Positions 14,663 to 24,124 of a DNA stretch of 64,000 nucleotides are shown here, one piece after another. How positions within the stretch are numbered: position 1 is the first letter of the stretch; each line of letters opens with the position of its first letter. The notes below the pieces were generated by a model that was given only the letters and a program-made list of their open reading frames with translations, was not told the DNA's origin and searched no databases. A program made the position numbers and the translations under genes. The stretch is from Mixta calida (GTDB lineage: Bacteria > Pseudomonadota > Gammaproteobacteria > Enterobacterales > Enterobacteriaceae), in contig NZ_CP026378.1 in NCBI RefSeq assembly GCF_002953215.1, positions 2,772,540-2,836,539 of the forward strand. The letters are read 5' to 3'.

Positions 14663-17431
14663 ATGCCAATCCCCTGCTTCCCGTTTCGATTTTCTTTATT
14701 AGCCCGCTTTGTTTCTTCAACCCTGGGCCTGACTATAGCGTTATCCGCGCCTGCCCAGGCGAACGGCCTGCTCTGTTTTAATAACAGTTCGTGCCACCAG
14801 ATCGAAGACTGGATCGCCTCCGGGTATAAATTTGTAACGGGCGTGAACGAGAGTTCGCCAGACCCGGAATTTCCCGACAATACGGTTTACTCGCTAAATA
14901 TTGTTAACGAAGCAGAGAACCTGGGCATGGTTTTTGAAAGCGATGCGACGCTTATCCTCAACGCAGGCGACCTGTTAACGCTTAACGATCAGGGTAAAGC
15001 GGTGAATGCTCCCGGCACGCTGACGGTCGGCACTGCGGCGACGAATGGAAAACTGGAGCTGGCCAGCAACGTGACCATTATCTCATCAAGAGAAAACCTC
15101 GCTGAAAAAAATAACAGCCCTTATTCAAATTCTGGCGTCTATTTAATGACGGGAAGCAAGCTGTCCATTGGCGGTAACCTGAACCTCCATAATCAGTTTG
15201 AAACGCAGGGCATTAATAACGAGAACGGTAATCTGCGCGTTCAGGGTGGCGTCAGCGTACAACGACAGCCGGGAGAACAGTTTCAGGCGCCGGAAAAGTT
15301 TACTGCGATTGAAAACACAGGAAATATCGATATTGGCGGCATGCTCACCCTGCTCTCAAAGCCAGCGAGCGCAACCGACAGCGGCGCGTTCTATGGTATC
15401 AAGAATAACGGCGGGAAAATCACCGTCGGCGGCCTTTTGGCTGTGGATGTAACCAATAGCGCCGCCAGTCAAACCTATTACGGCTTAAAAAACAGCGGCG
15501 ACGTCAGCTTAACCGGCATGGCCGCCGTGCTGTCACGCGCGCAGGAAAACGACGAAGGCAAGCGCGATTTTTACCATATTGATAACAGCGGCACGCTCGA
15601 TATTAACGGTCAGGTTTTTCTCGACAGCCAAAGCCTGGTGAATGCGGAGCGTAACGATCGCTTTATCAATGACGTTTACGCCATTTATTCAACGGGCGAA
15701 ACCACCCTCAACGCCACCAGCCTGCTGCTGAATGGCAAAATGGTTGCCGACGGCGGTGCCATCACTCTCGCCAACGACCCGGCCTACAGCGGTTATATTA
15801 CCGGTCTGACCGAAACGCAAAACGGCGGCACGATTAATATGACGCTCGCAGGCGCAAACAGCATCTGGGCGATGACGGGCGACAGCTCGCTGACTAACCT
15901 GAGCCTCAATAACGGCGCAACGCTCAATTTCGGCGGCAACCAAAGCGCCGTGTTCCGCACGCTAACGGTGGAAGGCAACTACCATGGCGACGATGCGCTG
16001 CTGGTGATGAATACCCAGCTGGGCGGCGATGCTTCGCCCACTGACAGGCTGGTTATTCAGGGCGACACGTCCGGCAGAACCTTTGTGCAGATCAATAACC
16101 TTAACGGTCTGGGAAGCGAGACGGAAAACGGGATAGAGTTGATTAGCGTCGGCGGCGTTTCAGCAGGCACGTTCGATCAGAAAGGCCGTACTACCGCCGG
16201 ACTGTATGATTACTTCCTGCGGAAGAAAGAGAACAATTGGTATTTAACCAGCCAGTATGAGACGCCGGAGCCAGAGCCAACCCCTGAACCTGCGCCGGAA
16301 CCGGCACCTGAACCCGCGCCTGTGCCCGCGCCTGAACCTGCGCCCAAACCTGACCCGGCGCCCGCGCCTGAACCCGCGCCCGCACCTGAACCTGCGCCCG
16401 CACCTGAACCCGCGCCCGCGCCTGAACCCGCTCCCGCACCTGAACCCGCTCCCGCACCTGAACCTGCGCCCGCACCTGAACCCGCGCTCGCGCCGGAACC
16501 GACGCCCGCGCCCGCCAAACGGGCCTGGCGACCGGAAAGCGGAAGCTATATGGCAAACATCGCCGCAATGAACAGCCTGTTTTTGCTGCAATATCACGAT
16601 CGCCTCGCGCAGCAAACGCGTCAGAGTCTGGCGAACGGGGAAACCCACGGCGCGCTGTGGCTGCGTCAGACCGGCGGCCGCGACCGCAACATCGATCTTA
16701 GCGGCCAGCTAACGACGCGCGGCAACAGCTATGTGACGCAGCTCGGCAGCGATCTGCTGACGTTCAGCCACGGCGAAAGCGCCTTCACCGTCGGCGCCTT
16801 TGCCGGATATGGCCACCACCGCAATCATACCCGCGCGTCGCTCACCGGTTACCGCTCACGCGGCCAGGTGAACGGCTACAGCCTCGGCCTTTACGGCAGC
16901 TGGCTGAACAACGGCGCTTATATCGACAGCTGGCTTCAACACACCTGGTTTAACGGCAGCGTGAAAGGCGATGAGCTGGAGAATCAGGTCTATAAAGCCA
17001 AAGGCTACCTGGCCTCTATAGAGAGCGGCTACGCAATGCGCGCCGGCGCCGTCACCCTGACGCCTAAAGCGCAGCTGGCCTGGCTGGGCGTCAAGGCGGA
17101 TACCTTTACAGATAGCCAGGGAACCCGAGTAAAAAGCAAAGGCGACGGCAGCCTGTTGACCCGCCTGGGGGCGCGCGTCGCGCTGACCGAAGGCAGCCTC
17201 GTCACGCCCTACATCGAGGCCAACTGGCGGCATCACACACAGCCTTTCGCCGTGCAGATGGGCACCGGCGAAAACCAGCCGTCAGGCGCGCGTAATCTGG
17301 CGGAAGTGAAACTGGGAGGAGAAGCGCGTCTGGCGCAGCGGCTGACTGGCTCTGTCGATGTGACGCACGCGGCGGGCGCGCATCGTTATCAGGAAACCTC
17401 AGGAAGGCTGAATCTGAGCTGGACGTTCTGA
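14663..17431 (+). CDS. Type V autotransporter with Pro/Glu/Ala-rich linker
   Basis: 922 residues. A signal peptide (about 1-33, ending APAQA) is followed by a passenger of about 500 residues. The passenger has repeated NNG/GNxDIxG/GKITVGG short strands typical of a right-handed beta-helix. A Pro/Glu/Ala repeat linker follows (about residues 537-616). The C-terminal autotransporter beta-barrel spans about 625-922 (GALWLRQTGG..., ending in aromatic WTF). The passenger would be displayed on the cell surface; no protease triad or known adhesin motif was seen, so its function is open. A GGAG lies 11 bases before ATG. The passenger coding part is less GC-rich than the barrel part. Single gene with a terminator after it. 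Confidence 0.88.
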   Translation: MPIPCFPFRFSLLARFVSSTLGLTIALSAPAQANGLLCFNNSSCHQIEDWIASGYKFVTGVNESSPDPEFPDNTVYSLNIVNEAENLGMVFESDATLILNAGDLLTLNDQGKAVNAPGTLTVGTAATNGKLELASNVTIISSRENLAEKNNSPYSNSGVYLMTGSKLSIGGNLNLHNQFETQGINNENGNLRVQGGVSVQRQPGEQFQAPEKFTAIENTGNIDIGGMLTLLSKPASATDSGAFYGIKNNGGKITVGGLLAVDVTNSAASQTYYGLKNSGDVSLTGMAAVLSRAQENDEGKRDFYHIDNSGTLDINGQVFLDSQSLVNAERNDRFINDVYAIYSTGETTLNATSLLLNGKMVADGGAITLANDPAYSGYITGLTETQNGGTINMTLAGANSIWAMTGDSSLTNLSLNNGATLNFGGNQSAVFRTLTVEGNYHGDDALLVMNTQLGGDASPTDRLVIQGDTSGRTFVQINNLNGLGSETENGIELISVGGVSAGTFDQKGRTTAGLYDYFLRKKENNWYLTSQYETPEPEPTPEPAPEPAPEPAPVPAPEPAPKPDPAPAPEPAPAPEPAPAPEPAPAPEPAPAPEPAPAPEPAPAPEPALAPEPTPAPAKRAWRPESGSYMANIAAMNSLFLLQYHDRLAQQTRQSLANGETHGALWLRQTGGRDRNIDLSGQLTTRGNSYVTQLGSDLLTFSHGESAFTVGAFAGYGHHRNHTRASLTGYRSRGQVNGYSLGLYGSWLNNGAYIDSWLQHTWFNGSVKGDELENQVYKAKGYLASIESGYAMRAGAVTLTPKAQLAWLGVKADTFTDSQGTRVKSKGDGSLLTRLGARVALTEGSLVTPYIEANWRHHTQPFAVQMGTGENQPSGARNLAEVKLGGEARLAQRLTGSVDVTHAAGAHRYQETSGRLNLSWTF
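16275..16510 (+). repeat. In-frame PAPEPAP-type tandem repeat
   Basis: Imperfect 12-18 bp units (CCTGAACCCGCGCCCGCA and variants) encode PEPAPAPEPAPAP runs between passenger and barrel. The near-identical units are prone to slippage and length variation between strains. Confidence 0.9.
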
Positions 17432-17438
17432 AAGCGGC

Positions 17439-17466
17439 AGCAGGCCCCCGACTAAGGGGGCCTGCT
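17439..17466. terminator. Terminator-like hairpin after the autotransporter
   Basis: Strong stem AGCAGGCCCCC / GGGGGCCTGCT. No T run follows directly on +; a CCCCCTTTT tract lies 10 bp on. It may also serve the convergent phnH. Confidence 0.6.
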
Positions 17467-17499
17467 CTGCCCCCTTTTCACCAGGCGCGCGGCGATGAA

Positions 17500-18051
17500 T
17501 TAGCATACGGCGACCTGAGCGGTGCGCGGCAGCACCATCATCATTTCGCCACAGGTCAGCATCAAATTCACGCCCTGGCCGTTAAGCGGCCATTCGCGCA
17601 GGAAAGCGAGCGTCTTCGGCGGCAGCTGCGGCGCGATGGCGCGGCGTTCCTGAATGCCCGGACCGCGCAGACGCAGCGTCAACCCACCGTTCAGCGCAGG
17701 CACTTCCAGAATTACCGTCGCGCCAGGCGCGCAGATTGCCGCCAGGTCAGGATCGCTGTCGCTGTGCAGCAGCGCAAATGCAGCAGGTTGTTCCGAGGTC
17801 AACGGCGCGCCGTTGTTCCGATGCAGGCTGTCGCGCAGCGCGGACGTCTCCAGCATAGGATCAATAAACAGCGGCGTATCCGCCTCATTCAGCGTGGTCA
17901 ACAGCGCAGTAGCAGCCGGAGAGATGCCCGCCCACTGTTCTGTGCAGGGCAGCATAACCGCTGCGCCGGGTTCGCTCATCGCTTTCAAAATACGACGCAG
18001 CACGGGCTGCGTTTCAACTACGGGGCGGTTTAAGCTCGCCAGTAAACTCAT
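17500..18051 (-). CDS. phnH: PhnH, carbon-phosphorus lyase subunit homologue
   Basis: 183 residues, close to E. coli PhnH (194). It shows the N-terminal RRILKAMSEPGAAV segment and the C-terminal LMLTCGEMMMVLPRT-x-VxVC ending. In the C-P lyase core complex PhnGHIJ, PhnH is a PLP-transferase-like structural subunit. Here it directly follows phnF by an ATGA overlap, and no phnG, phnI, phnJ or other phn gene is present in the window. The gene looks intact, but its partners would have to be encoded elsewhere. Confidence 0.88.
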   Translation of the reverse strand: MSLLASLNRPVVETQPVLRRILKAMSEPGAAVMLPCTEQWAGISPAATALLTTLNEADTPLFIDPMLETSALRDSLHRNNGAPLTSEQPAAFALLHSDSDPDLAAICAPGATVILEVPALNGGLTLRLRGPGIQERRAIAPQLPPKTLAFLREWPLNGQGVNLMLTCGEMMMVLPRTAQVAVC

Positions 18052-18788
18052 TGTTCTTCTCCATTATTCTTCGCCGAATGCTCAAGCGTTAATTCTGTCA
18101 TATCGCCGCGCGCCAGGCTGACGGCATATTCCGCCAGGCGGCCATCGGCGGCCCGGCTCAGGGTGCGGACGGAGAGCAGCGGCGCCTGTAGCGGCACGGC
18201 CAGCAGTCGACACTCTTTCGCCTGCGCGCGACGTGTAGTGATACGGGTTTGCACTAAAGTAAGCGGCTGGTCGCGCTGCTGCAAAAAGTCATGCAGCGCG
18301 CCGCTGCGGTAGTGCTGAAGCTGCGGCCACCAGGCAAGCTGAGGCAGGAAATGGTTGGTCACGCAGACCGGAACGCCCTCCATCCGACGCAGCGTGCGCA
18401 GATGGATAACCTGTTCGCCTTCCCTGCAGGCCAGTGCGGCCGCCACTTCCTGGCTGGCCGGACGCAGCACCGCCAGCAGGCGTTCGCTGGCGGCATCGCT
18501 ACCCTGCTGCCGTAAATCATGGCTAAAGCGGGCGCGCGTATAGTGAGGATAGTTGACGGAATGCATCAGCACCAGTACGCCAACGCCGGGACGACGTAAA
18601 ACCAGACCTTTACTTACCAGCTCATCCACCGCCCGACGCAGCGTATGCCGGTTTACCGCAAAGCGCGTCGCCAGCTGCTGCTCCGGCGGCAGATAGTCGC
18701 CCGATTGATAACGGCTCAGCACCTCCTGCTCCAGCTGTGCGGCAATGGCCTGATAAACGCTGGTCGGATGTCTGGATAGCTCGTTCAT
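18048..18788 (-). CDS. phnF: GntR/HutC-family regulator PhnF
   Basis: 246 residues. The winged helix at the N-terminus (about 10-75) has the GntR pattern SGDYLPPEQQLATRFAVNRHTLRRAVDEL. A UTRA/HutC ligand-binding domain covers about 95-235. Length and sequence fit PhnF, the regulator of phosphonate-uptake and C-P lyase genes. Translation is coupled to phnH (ATGA). In E. coli phnG lies between phnF and phnH, so its absence at a clean ATGA junction suggests a precise loss or rearrangement. A PhoB-like site is upstream. Confidence 0.85.
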   Translation of the reverse strand: MNELSRHPTSVYQAIAAQLEQEVLSRYQSGDYLPPEQQLATRFAVNRHTLRRAVDELVSKGLVLRRPGVGVLVLMHSVNYPHYTRARFSHDLRQQGSDAASERLLAVLRPASQEVAAALACREGEQVIHLRTLRRMEGVPVCVTNHFLPQLAWWPQLQHYRSGALHDFLQQRDQPLTLVQTRITTRRAQAKECRLLAVPLQAPLLSVRTLSRAADGRLAEYAVSLARGDMTELTLEHSAKNNGEEQ

Positions 18789-18853
18789 AACCGATTCCTC
18801 ATGCCGCCGCGTCCGGTTCGGCGCGGCTTATGACGCTACTCTGGCGGGACAAC

Positions 18854-18871
18854 ATGACAGACGGGTGACGC
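18854..18871 (-). promoter_or_regulatory. Possible Pho box upstream of phnF
   Basis: The minus strand reads GCGTCAC-CCGT-CTGTCAT: a perfect CTGTCAT half and a 4/7 half at the correct 4-bp spacing of a PhoB site. The location, 66 bp before phnF, fits phosphate-starvation control. By-eye match only. Confidence 0.4.
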
Positions 18872-19067
18872 GCCGGTGGCAGCGCGATGAATTTGCGTTA
18901 AGTTTGATTAGCTGAACGCAAAAAAAATTAGCCATATTAATCAGTAATTATATATTGCTGACAGCCTGAGCCAACCTCATTTCAGCGGGTGCGCCTGATG
19001 TAGCAAAGCGAAGCCCCCTTTTGTATGTCACACTTAAAGAACGGTTTTTGGTACAGCGAGAGCTTGA

Positions 19068-21233
19068 ATGTTTAATAAAGATCAACACCCAGAAAGTTTT
19101 CGCCACGAGTTTGTTCGGGAGGTCCTCTTTCCGTTAGTGGCGGTGCTGATCATTATCTGGTCTGCCGCCAGCTTTAGCCTGCTATGGACCTCGCATCACA
19201 ATAACGCTGAGGCGGTGACGCAGCAGGAAAGTATTATTAAAACCGCCTTCGTGCAGAGCATGACGGAGCATCAACGTCAGCTGCACAGCCTGACCAACTG
19301 GCCGCCGTTTGGCCAGCTTTTGCAACAGCCGCAGATCGATCTGGGCTGGCTGGATGATAATGTCGGCCGCTGGCTGTATGAGATGTTCGGCCATCAGGAC
19401 ATTTTCATTATCGATCCGCAGGAAACGATTCTGGCGGGCTGGCAAAACGGCCAGCGCATCGACAACAGCCGTTGGCCCGCGTTTGAAAAGGCGTTGGCGC
19501 CATGGCTACAGGGTCACAGCACGGAAGATAAAGTGGATTTCACGCGCGTTCAGCAGCGAGCCGCGATGGTCGCCATCGGCGATATCAGCGCTGGTGCCAG
19601 CGAAAGCGGCTATCGGCTGGTCAGCATTAAGTATCTGGACGATGGCTTTTTGAAAGCGTTAGCGCAGCGCAGTCTAATCAAACACCTGCACTATATCGGC
19701 GACGCCGCCGCGCCGCCGGGCCTGGCGCGCTTTGAGCTTTTCTCGCGTCTCGGCATATCGGCGGGCTATTTTGCCTGGACGCCGGAGCGGCCTGGCACAG
19801 AGATGCTGAAGCTGCTGATCCCGCTGCTGGCGGCCGTGCTGCTGTTAACCACGCTGGTGTGCGTGGTGATGATGTATCGCCTGTGGCGCCTGCGGCTGCG
19901 GCTGTCGCAGTCGATGCTGCAACTGGGCGCCAGCGAAGCGCAGGCGCAGCACCTGGCGTTTCATGATGTGCTGACCGGGCTGGCCAACCGCGCGCTAGTC
20001 GAGGAGCGTCTGACGCAGGCGCTGGCGCGCGCCATGCGCAACGGCAGCCAGACGGCGCTGCTGCTGCTTGACCTCGATCGCTTTAAAAATATCAACGATA
20101 CCTATGGTCATCACGCCGGAGACGATCTGATTATCTCGGTGGCGCATCGTCTCTCCGCCCTGCTACGCGAAAGCGATACCGTCGGACGCAGCGGCGGCGA
20201 TGAATTTGTTATCGTACTGGAAGATATTGCGGAGATAGATGAGGTCGACCGGCTATGTCAGGGGGTTATCGATGCGCTGGGACAACCTTATATTCTGCTT
20301 GGCAGCGAAACCTGGGTCGGCGTCAGCATTGGCGTCGCGATCGCGCCGCAGGACGGTCTGGATCGTCAGGAGCTGATGCGCAAGGCGGATATCGCGCTCT
20401 ACGAAGCGAAAAACGAAGGGCGCGGCCAGTATCGCCTGTTTGCGCGCGCGATGGATGAATCGGTGCAAACGCGTCAACAGATCGCCGCCGATCTGCGCAT
20501 CGCACTCCAACAGCAAGAGGGGCTGGAAGTATGGTATCAACCCCTGATGGATGTGACCGGCGAGCAAATTGTCGGTTTTGAAGCGCTGCTGCGCTGGCAC
20601 CATGCGCAACGCGGCGCCATTCCGCCCTCCGAATTTATTCCCATCGCCGAAGAGACGGGGTTGATTTTACCGATTGGCGAATGGGTACTGCGCGAAGCGT
20701 GCCGCGTTGCGCTACGCTGGCCTGCGCTGATCATCGCCGTCAACGTATCGCCGATACAGTTTCGCGCCTCCGGGTTTGTGCAGCGTTTTAAAGAGATCGT
20801 GCTGGCGGAAGGCGCCGAGCCGCGCCACATTGAACTGGAGATTACCGAAGGGGTGCTGATCGAGGATGAGCGCGAGGCGCGCAATATCATTATCGCGCTG
20901 CGCGAGGCGGGCTTCCGTATTGCGCTGGATGATTTCGGCACAGGCTACTCCAGCCTCAACTACCTGAGCAACTTTCCGGTGGACAAAATTAAGATCGACC
21001 GCTCTTTTACCCAGTCGCTGGGCATTGCGGAAAATTCAACGGCAATTATCGAATCGGTGGTGCGGCTGGGTCATGCGATGGGATTGACCGTCACGGCGGA
21101 AGGGGTGGAAACCAGCGGGCAGATGTCGGCGCTGGCGGAGGCGGGCTGCAACCAGCTGCAGGGCTATCTGTTCAGCAAGGCGGTGCCGCCTGAGAAAATT
21201 GCGGCGATGCTGGAAAAACGTAAGGCGGGATAA
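19068..21233 (+). CDS. Membrane-bound GGDEF-EAL bifunctional c-di-GMP protein
   Basis: 721 residues. Two transmembrane helices (about 14-37 and 247-270) enclose a periplasmic sensor domain of about 200 residues (CHASE4-like in placement). GGDEF domain: RSGGDEFVIVLED near residue 374 has an intact GGDEF, and an RxxD inhibitory site (RESD) lies exactly five residues before it. EAL domain: GFEALLRW near 503, LEITEG and DDFGTGYSS are all intact. Both synthesis and hydrolysis of c-di-GMP are therefore possible, with product inhibition of the cyclase. No neighbouring effector is evident. The 3' end forms part of a terminator-like hairpin. Confidence 0.92.
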   Translation: MFNKDQHPESFRHEFVREVLFPLVAVLIIIWSAASFSLLWTSHHNNAEAVTQQESIIKTAFVQSMTEHQRQLHSLTNWPPFGQLLQQPQIDLGWLDDNVGRWLYEMFGHQDIFIIDPQETILAGWQNGQRIDNSRWPAFEKALAPWLQGHSTEDKVDFTRVQQRAAMVAIGDISAGASESGYRLVSIKYLDDGFLKALAQRSLIKHLHYIGDAAAPPGLARFELFSRLGISAGYFAWTPERPGTEMLKLLIPLLAAVLLLTTLVCVVMMYRLWRLRLRLSQSMLQLGASEAQAQHLAFHDVLTGLANRALVEERLTQALARAMRNGSQTALLLLDLDRFKNINDTYGHHAGDDLIISVAHRLSALLRESDTVGRSGGDEFVIVLEDIAEIDEVDRLCQGVIDALGQPYILLGSETWVGVSIGVAIAPQDGLDRQELMRKADIALYEAKNEGRGQYRLFARAMDESVQTRQQIAADLRIALQQQEGLEVWYQPLMDVTGEQIVGFEALLRWHHAQRGAIPPSEFIPIAEETGLILPIGEWVLREACRVALRWPALIIAVNVSPIQFRASGFVQRFKEIVLAEGAEPRHIELEITEGVLIEDEREARNIIIALREAGFRIALDDFGTGYSSLNYLSNFPVDKIKIDRSFTQSLGIAENSTAIIESVVRLGHAMGLTVTAEGVETSGQMSALAEAGCNQLQGYLFSKAVPPEKIAAMLEKRKAG

Positions 21234-21249
21234 AAACGCATCCCGCCTT
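21222..21249. terminator. Terminator-like hairpin
   Basis: Inverted repeat AAGGCGGGAT / ATCCCGCCTT spans the stop codon of the GGDEF-EAL gene, between two convergent genes. No long T run. Confidence 0.5.
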
Positions 21250-21291
21250 AACGCGTCGGACGGGAAGCCCGCCCGGTTTCAGCCGTCACTG

Positions 21292-22134
21292 TCACTCAGG
21301 AAAGTCGGTGCCGAGAGTGGTCTCTTTCCACGCTTCAATCTGCGCCAGCCGCTCGCGCAGCTTGCTGGTCACCGCCTCGAAGCCAAACGCGCCCATCACC
21401 AGATGGCGCGGCGGATTCTCCTGTTCGGTAATGGCGATCATCGCCGCCGCCGCCCGCGCCGGATCGCCCGGCTGTTTGCCGCTGTAGCCTGCGGTGTTTT
21501 TCATCCGCGCGCCGGCGGTTTCCGCATAATCCGCGATGCGGTTTTCAGTCTGATGCAGCGAGCGCCCCGCCCAGTCGGTGCGGAACGGGCCCGGCTCGAC
21601 GCAGGTGACTTTAATCCCCAGCGGCGCGCCCTCTACTGCCAGCGCGTCAGACCAGCCTTCCACCGCATGTTTGCTGGCGGCGTAATAGCCGGAGCCGGGG
21701 AAGCCGATCAGCCCGGCGACGGAGGTGATATTGATGATATGTCCGCGGCGCGCCTGGCGCATCGCTGGCAGCACCGCGCGCGTCATGGCGAACAGGCCGA
21801 AGACGTTAGCGTCGAACTGCGCGCGGATTTCCGCCTCTACGCCCTCTTCCACCGAAGACTGATAGCCGTAGCCAGCGTTATTCACCAGCACGTCGATGGC
21901 GCCGAATTTCTCCAGCGCCGCCTTGACCGCGCTGTCGATGGTGGCGCTGTCGGTCACGTCAAGCGCCAACGCCAGCGCGTGCTGTTCGTTGCCCTGCACC
22001 AGGTCGGCGACTTTCTGCACGTCGCGCGCCGTCACCACCACGTTAAAGCCGCGCTCGATCGCCTGTTGCGCCAGTTCACGGCCAAAGCCGGTTGAGCAGC
22101 CGGTAATCAGCCAGACCGGGGTGTTTGCCTTCAT
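21292..22134 (-). CDS. Short-chain dehydrogenase/reductase
   Basis: 280-residue classical SDR. Cofactor motif TGCSTGFG sits near the N-terminus, followed by LDVTD, NNAGYG, the catalytic Ser in ITSVAG, and YYAASK (Tyr-x3-Lys). Family members oxidise or reduce alcohols/ketones with NAD(P)(H); the substrate is unknown. TAR after strand 2 (VVVTARD) hints at NADP preference. It is transcribed in the same direction as the ThDP enzyme upstream, with a gap of about 120 bp. Confidence 0.9.
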   Translation of the reverse strand: MKANTPVWLITGCSTGFGRELAQQAIERGFNVVVTARDVQKVADLVQGNEQHALALALDVTDSATIDSAVKAALEKFGAIDVLVNNAGYGYQSSVEEGVEAEIRAQFDANVFGLFAMTRAVLPAMRQARRGHIINITSVAGLIGFPGSGYYAASKHAVEGWSDALAVEGAPLGIKVTCVEPGPFRTDWAGRSLHQTENRIADYAETAGARMKNTAGYSGKQPGDPARAAAAMIAITEQENPPRHLVMGAFGFEAVTSKLRERLAQIEAWKETTLGTDFPE

Positions 22135-22256
22135 TAAGTTATCCTCTTTCAGGGTATCTTTTCTGTCTCACGATAGGCCCAACCGCGCAGGCGGCCAGGC
22201 TAACGAGCAGCATACGCTATCGCCACCGCCCGTTAATAAGCGTCTGATGCGTCGGA

Positions 22257-24053
22257 TTATTTCTTCTTGCCCGGCAACACTTCGTTCAGCAGCTGGCTGG
22301 CGGTATCGCCAATCACCTGCGCGGCGCCGCGATCGCCTTTGACCATGGAAGCCATAAAGGCTTTTGCCTGTTTAAAGGTGATATGCGGCGGCAGCGGCGC
22401 GACTTCAGGATCGGTTTTCACCTCCAGCACCACTGGCCGGTCGCTGGTTAATGCTTCCTGCCAGGCGCCGCTCAGCTTTTCGGGATCGTCAACGTAGATG
22501 CCTTTCAAACCGAGCATTTCGGCGAAAGCGGCATAGTGCACGTTGGGGATAGACTGGCTGGCTTCAAAACGCGGGTTGCCTTCCATTACGCGCTGCTCCC
22601 AGGTGACCTGATTCAGGTCCTGGTTATTGAACACGCAGACCACCAGCCGTCCGTCGCCCCAGCTCTTCCAGTATTTCTGGATGGTGATCAGCTCCGCCAT
22701 GTTGTTCATCTGCATCGCGCCGTCGCCGACCAGCGCCACCACCGGCCGGTTGGGGTAAGCAAACTTCGCGGCGATAGCATAGGGCACCGCCGCGCCCATA
22801 CAGGCGAGGCCGCCGGAGAGCGTGGCGCGCTGTCCCTGTTTCACCCGATAGTCGCGGGCAAACCAGTTGGCGCAGGAGCCGGAGTCGGAGGTGACGATGG
22901 CGTCTTCCGGTAGCAGCGGCGACATCTCCCACACCACGCGCTGCGGGTTGACCGGGCTGGCGGGCGCCATCGCTCTCTCTTCCATCACCTGCCACCAATC
23001 CTGCACCTGGCGTGCGATATCCTCCTGCCAGCTGCGGTCTTCTTTACGTTTCAGCAGCGGCAGCAGCGCGCGCAACGTTTCCGCCGCATCGCCATGCAGA
23101 TTCACTTCGCAGGGATAGCGCAGGCCGAGCATTGCCGGATCGATATCGATCTGTACGCCGCGCGCTTTGCCCTCTTCCGGCAGGAACTCGGTCCAGGGGA
23201 AGCCGCTGCCGATCATCAGCAGCGTATCGCAGTTTTTCATCATCTCTGATGACGGCTTCGTGCCCAGCAGACCGATGGAGCCGGTGACGAACGGCGCATC
23301 GTCCGGCAAGACATCTTTGCCCAGCAGCGCCTTCGCCACGCCTGCACCAAGCAGGTTAGCCGCCTGCACCACTTCTACCGCCGCGCCGCGCGCGCCGGAA
23401 CCGATCAGAATCGCCACTTTTTTACCGGCGTTCAGCACCTCGGCGGCGCGCAGCAGATCCTCATGGTAAGGGACAATTTTCGGCCGCTGATAGCCGGGGC
23501 CGGAGTGAGTAAAGCCGTGCAGATGCTGCGGCGCCTGCCAGGGCTCATCCTGTAAGTCCTTCGGTAGGATCAGCACCGCCACGCCGTTTTGCGCTTTGGC
23601 GATGCGCACGCCGCGATCGACCAGATGCTGTACCTGCGCCGGGGCCGCCGCCTCCTGAACAAAGTTCGCCACGTCGGAAAAGACGCGATCAAGATTCAGT
23701 TCCTGCTGATAGCTGGCGGCGCGGGAGGTGGTTTCCGCCTGGCCGGAGATCGCCAGCACCGGCGCATGGTCAAGTTTGGCATCATACAGGCCGGTCAACA
23801 GATGGGTGGCGCCGGGGCCGCCGGTAGAGAGGCAGACGCCCAGCTCGCCGGTGAATTTGGCATGGCCCGCCGCCATAAACGCCGCCATCTCTTCATGGCG
23901 CACCTGAATAAATTCGATGCCCGCGCCCTTTTTATTGGCGCGCTGGATGGCCCCCAGGACGCCGTTAATGCCGTCGCCGGGGTAGCCGTAAATGCGGGTT
24001 ACGCCCCACGCTTTCAGGCGCTGCACGAAAAAATCGCTGGTCTTCATTGCCAT
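22257..24053 (-). CDS. Pyruvate oxidase/acetolactate synthase-like ThDP enzyme
   Basis: 598 residues in the three-domain ThDP fold. The Pyr domain has GYPGDGINGV and the catalytic Glu in VRHEEMAAFMAAGHAK. A central FAD/nucleotide-type domain follows (LIGSGARGAAVEV). The PP domain shows VALVGDGAMQMNNMAELITI with the GDG...NN thiamine/Mg motif. It is closer to pyruvate oxidase PoxB-type proteins than to IlvB, but differs from PoxB near the C-terminus, where no membrane-binding peptide is obvious. A GGGAG precedes ATG 24053 (a second ATG lies at 24047). The reaction is probably decarboxylation of pyruvate or a related 2-oxoacid. Confidence 0.8.
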   Translation of the reverse strand: MAMKTSDFFVQRLKAWGVTRIYGYPGDGINGVLGAIQRANKKGAGIEFIQVRHEEMAAFMAAGHAKFTGELGVCLSTGGPGATHLLTGLYDAKLDHAPVLAISGQAETTSRAASYQQELNLDRVFSDVANFVQEAAAPAQVQHLVDRGVRIAKAQNGVAVLILPKDLQDEPWQAPQHLHGFTHSGPGYQRPKIVPYHEDLLRAAEVLNAGKKVAILIGSGARGAAVEVVQAANLLGAGVAKALLGKDVLPDDAPFVTGSIGLLGTKPSSEMMKNCDTLLMIGSGFPWTEFLPEEGKARGVQIDIDPAMLGLRYPCEVNLHGDAAETLRALLPLLKRKEDRSWQEDIARQVQDWWQVMEERAMAPASPVNPQRVVWEMSPLLPEDAIVTSDSGSCANWFARDYRVKQGQRATLSGGLACMGAAVPYAIAAKFAYPNRPVVALVGDGAMQMNNMAELITIQKYWKSWGDGRLVVCVFNNQDLNQVTWEQRVMEGNPRFEASQSIPNVHYAAFAEMLGLKGIYVDDPEKLSGAWQEALTSDRPVVLEVKTDPEVAPLPPHITFKQAKAFMASMVKGDRGAAQVIGDTASQLLNEVLPGKKK

Positions 24054-24124
24054 CGTCTGTCTCTCCCTCTCAGATTACACAGACTTTAAGCATAGCCGAC
24101 CTCGTCAGAAGGCAACCGCAGCGA

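Noticed and set aside
16275..16510. Short-unit repeat array considered as a CRISPR
   Set aside because: Units are in-frame protein repeats without spacers; no cas genes in the window.
16191..16648. Several antisense frames rich in Gly/Ala/Ser or Arg/Gln across the autotransporter linker
   Set aside because: They are the complement of the PEPAPAP repeat and simply inherit its periodicity.
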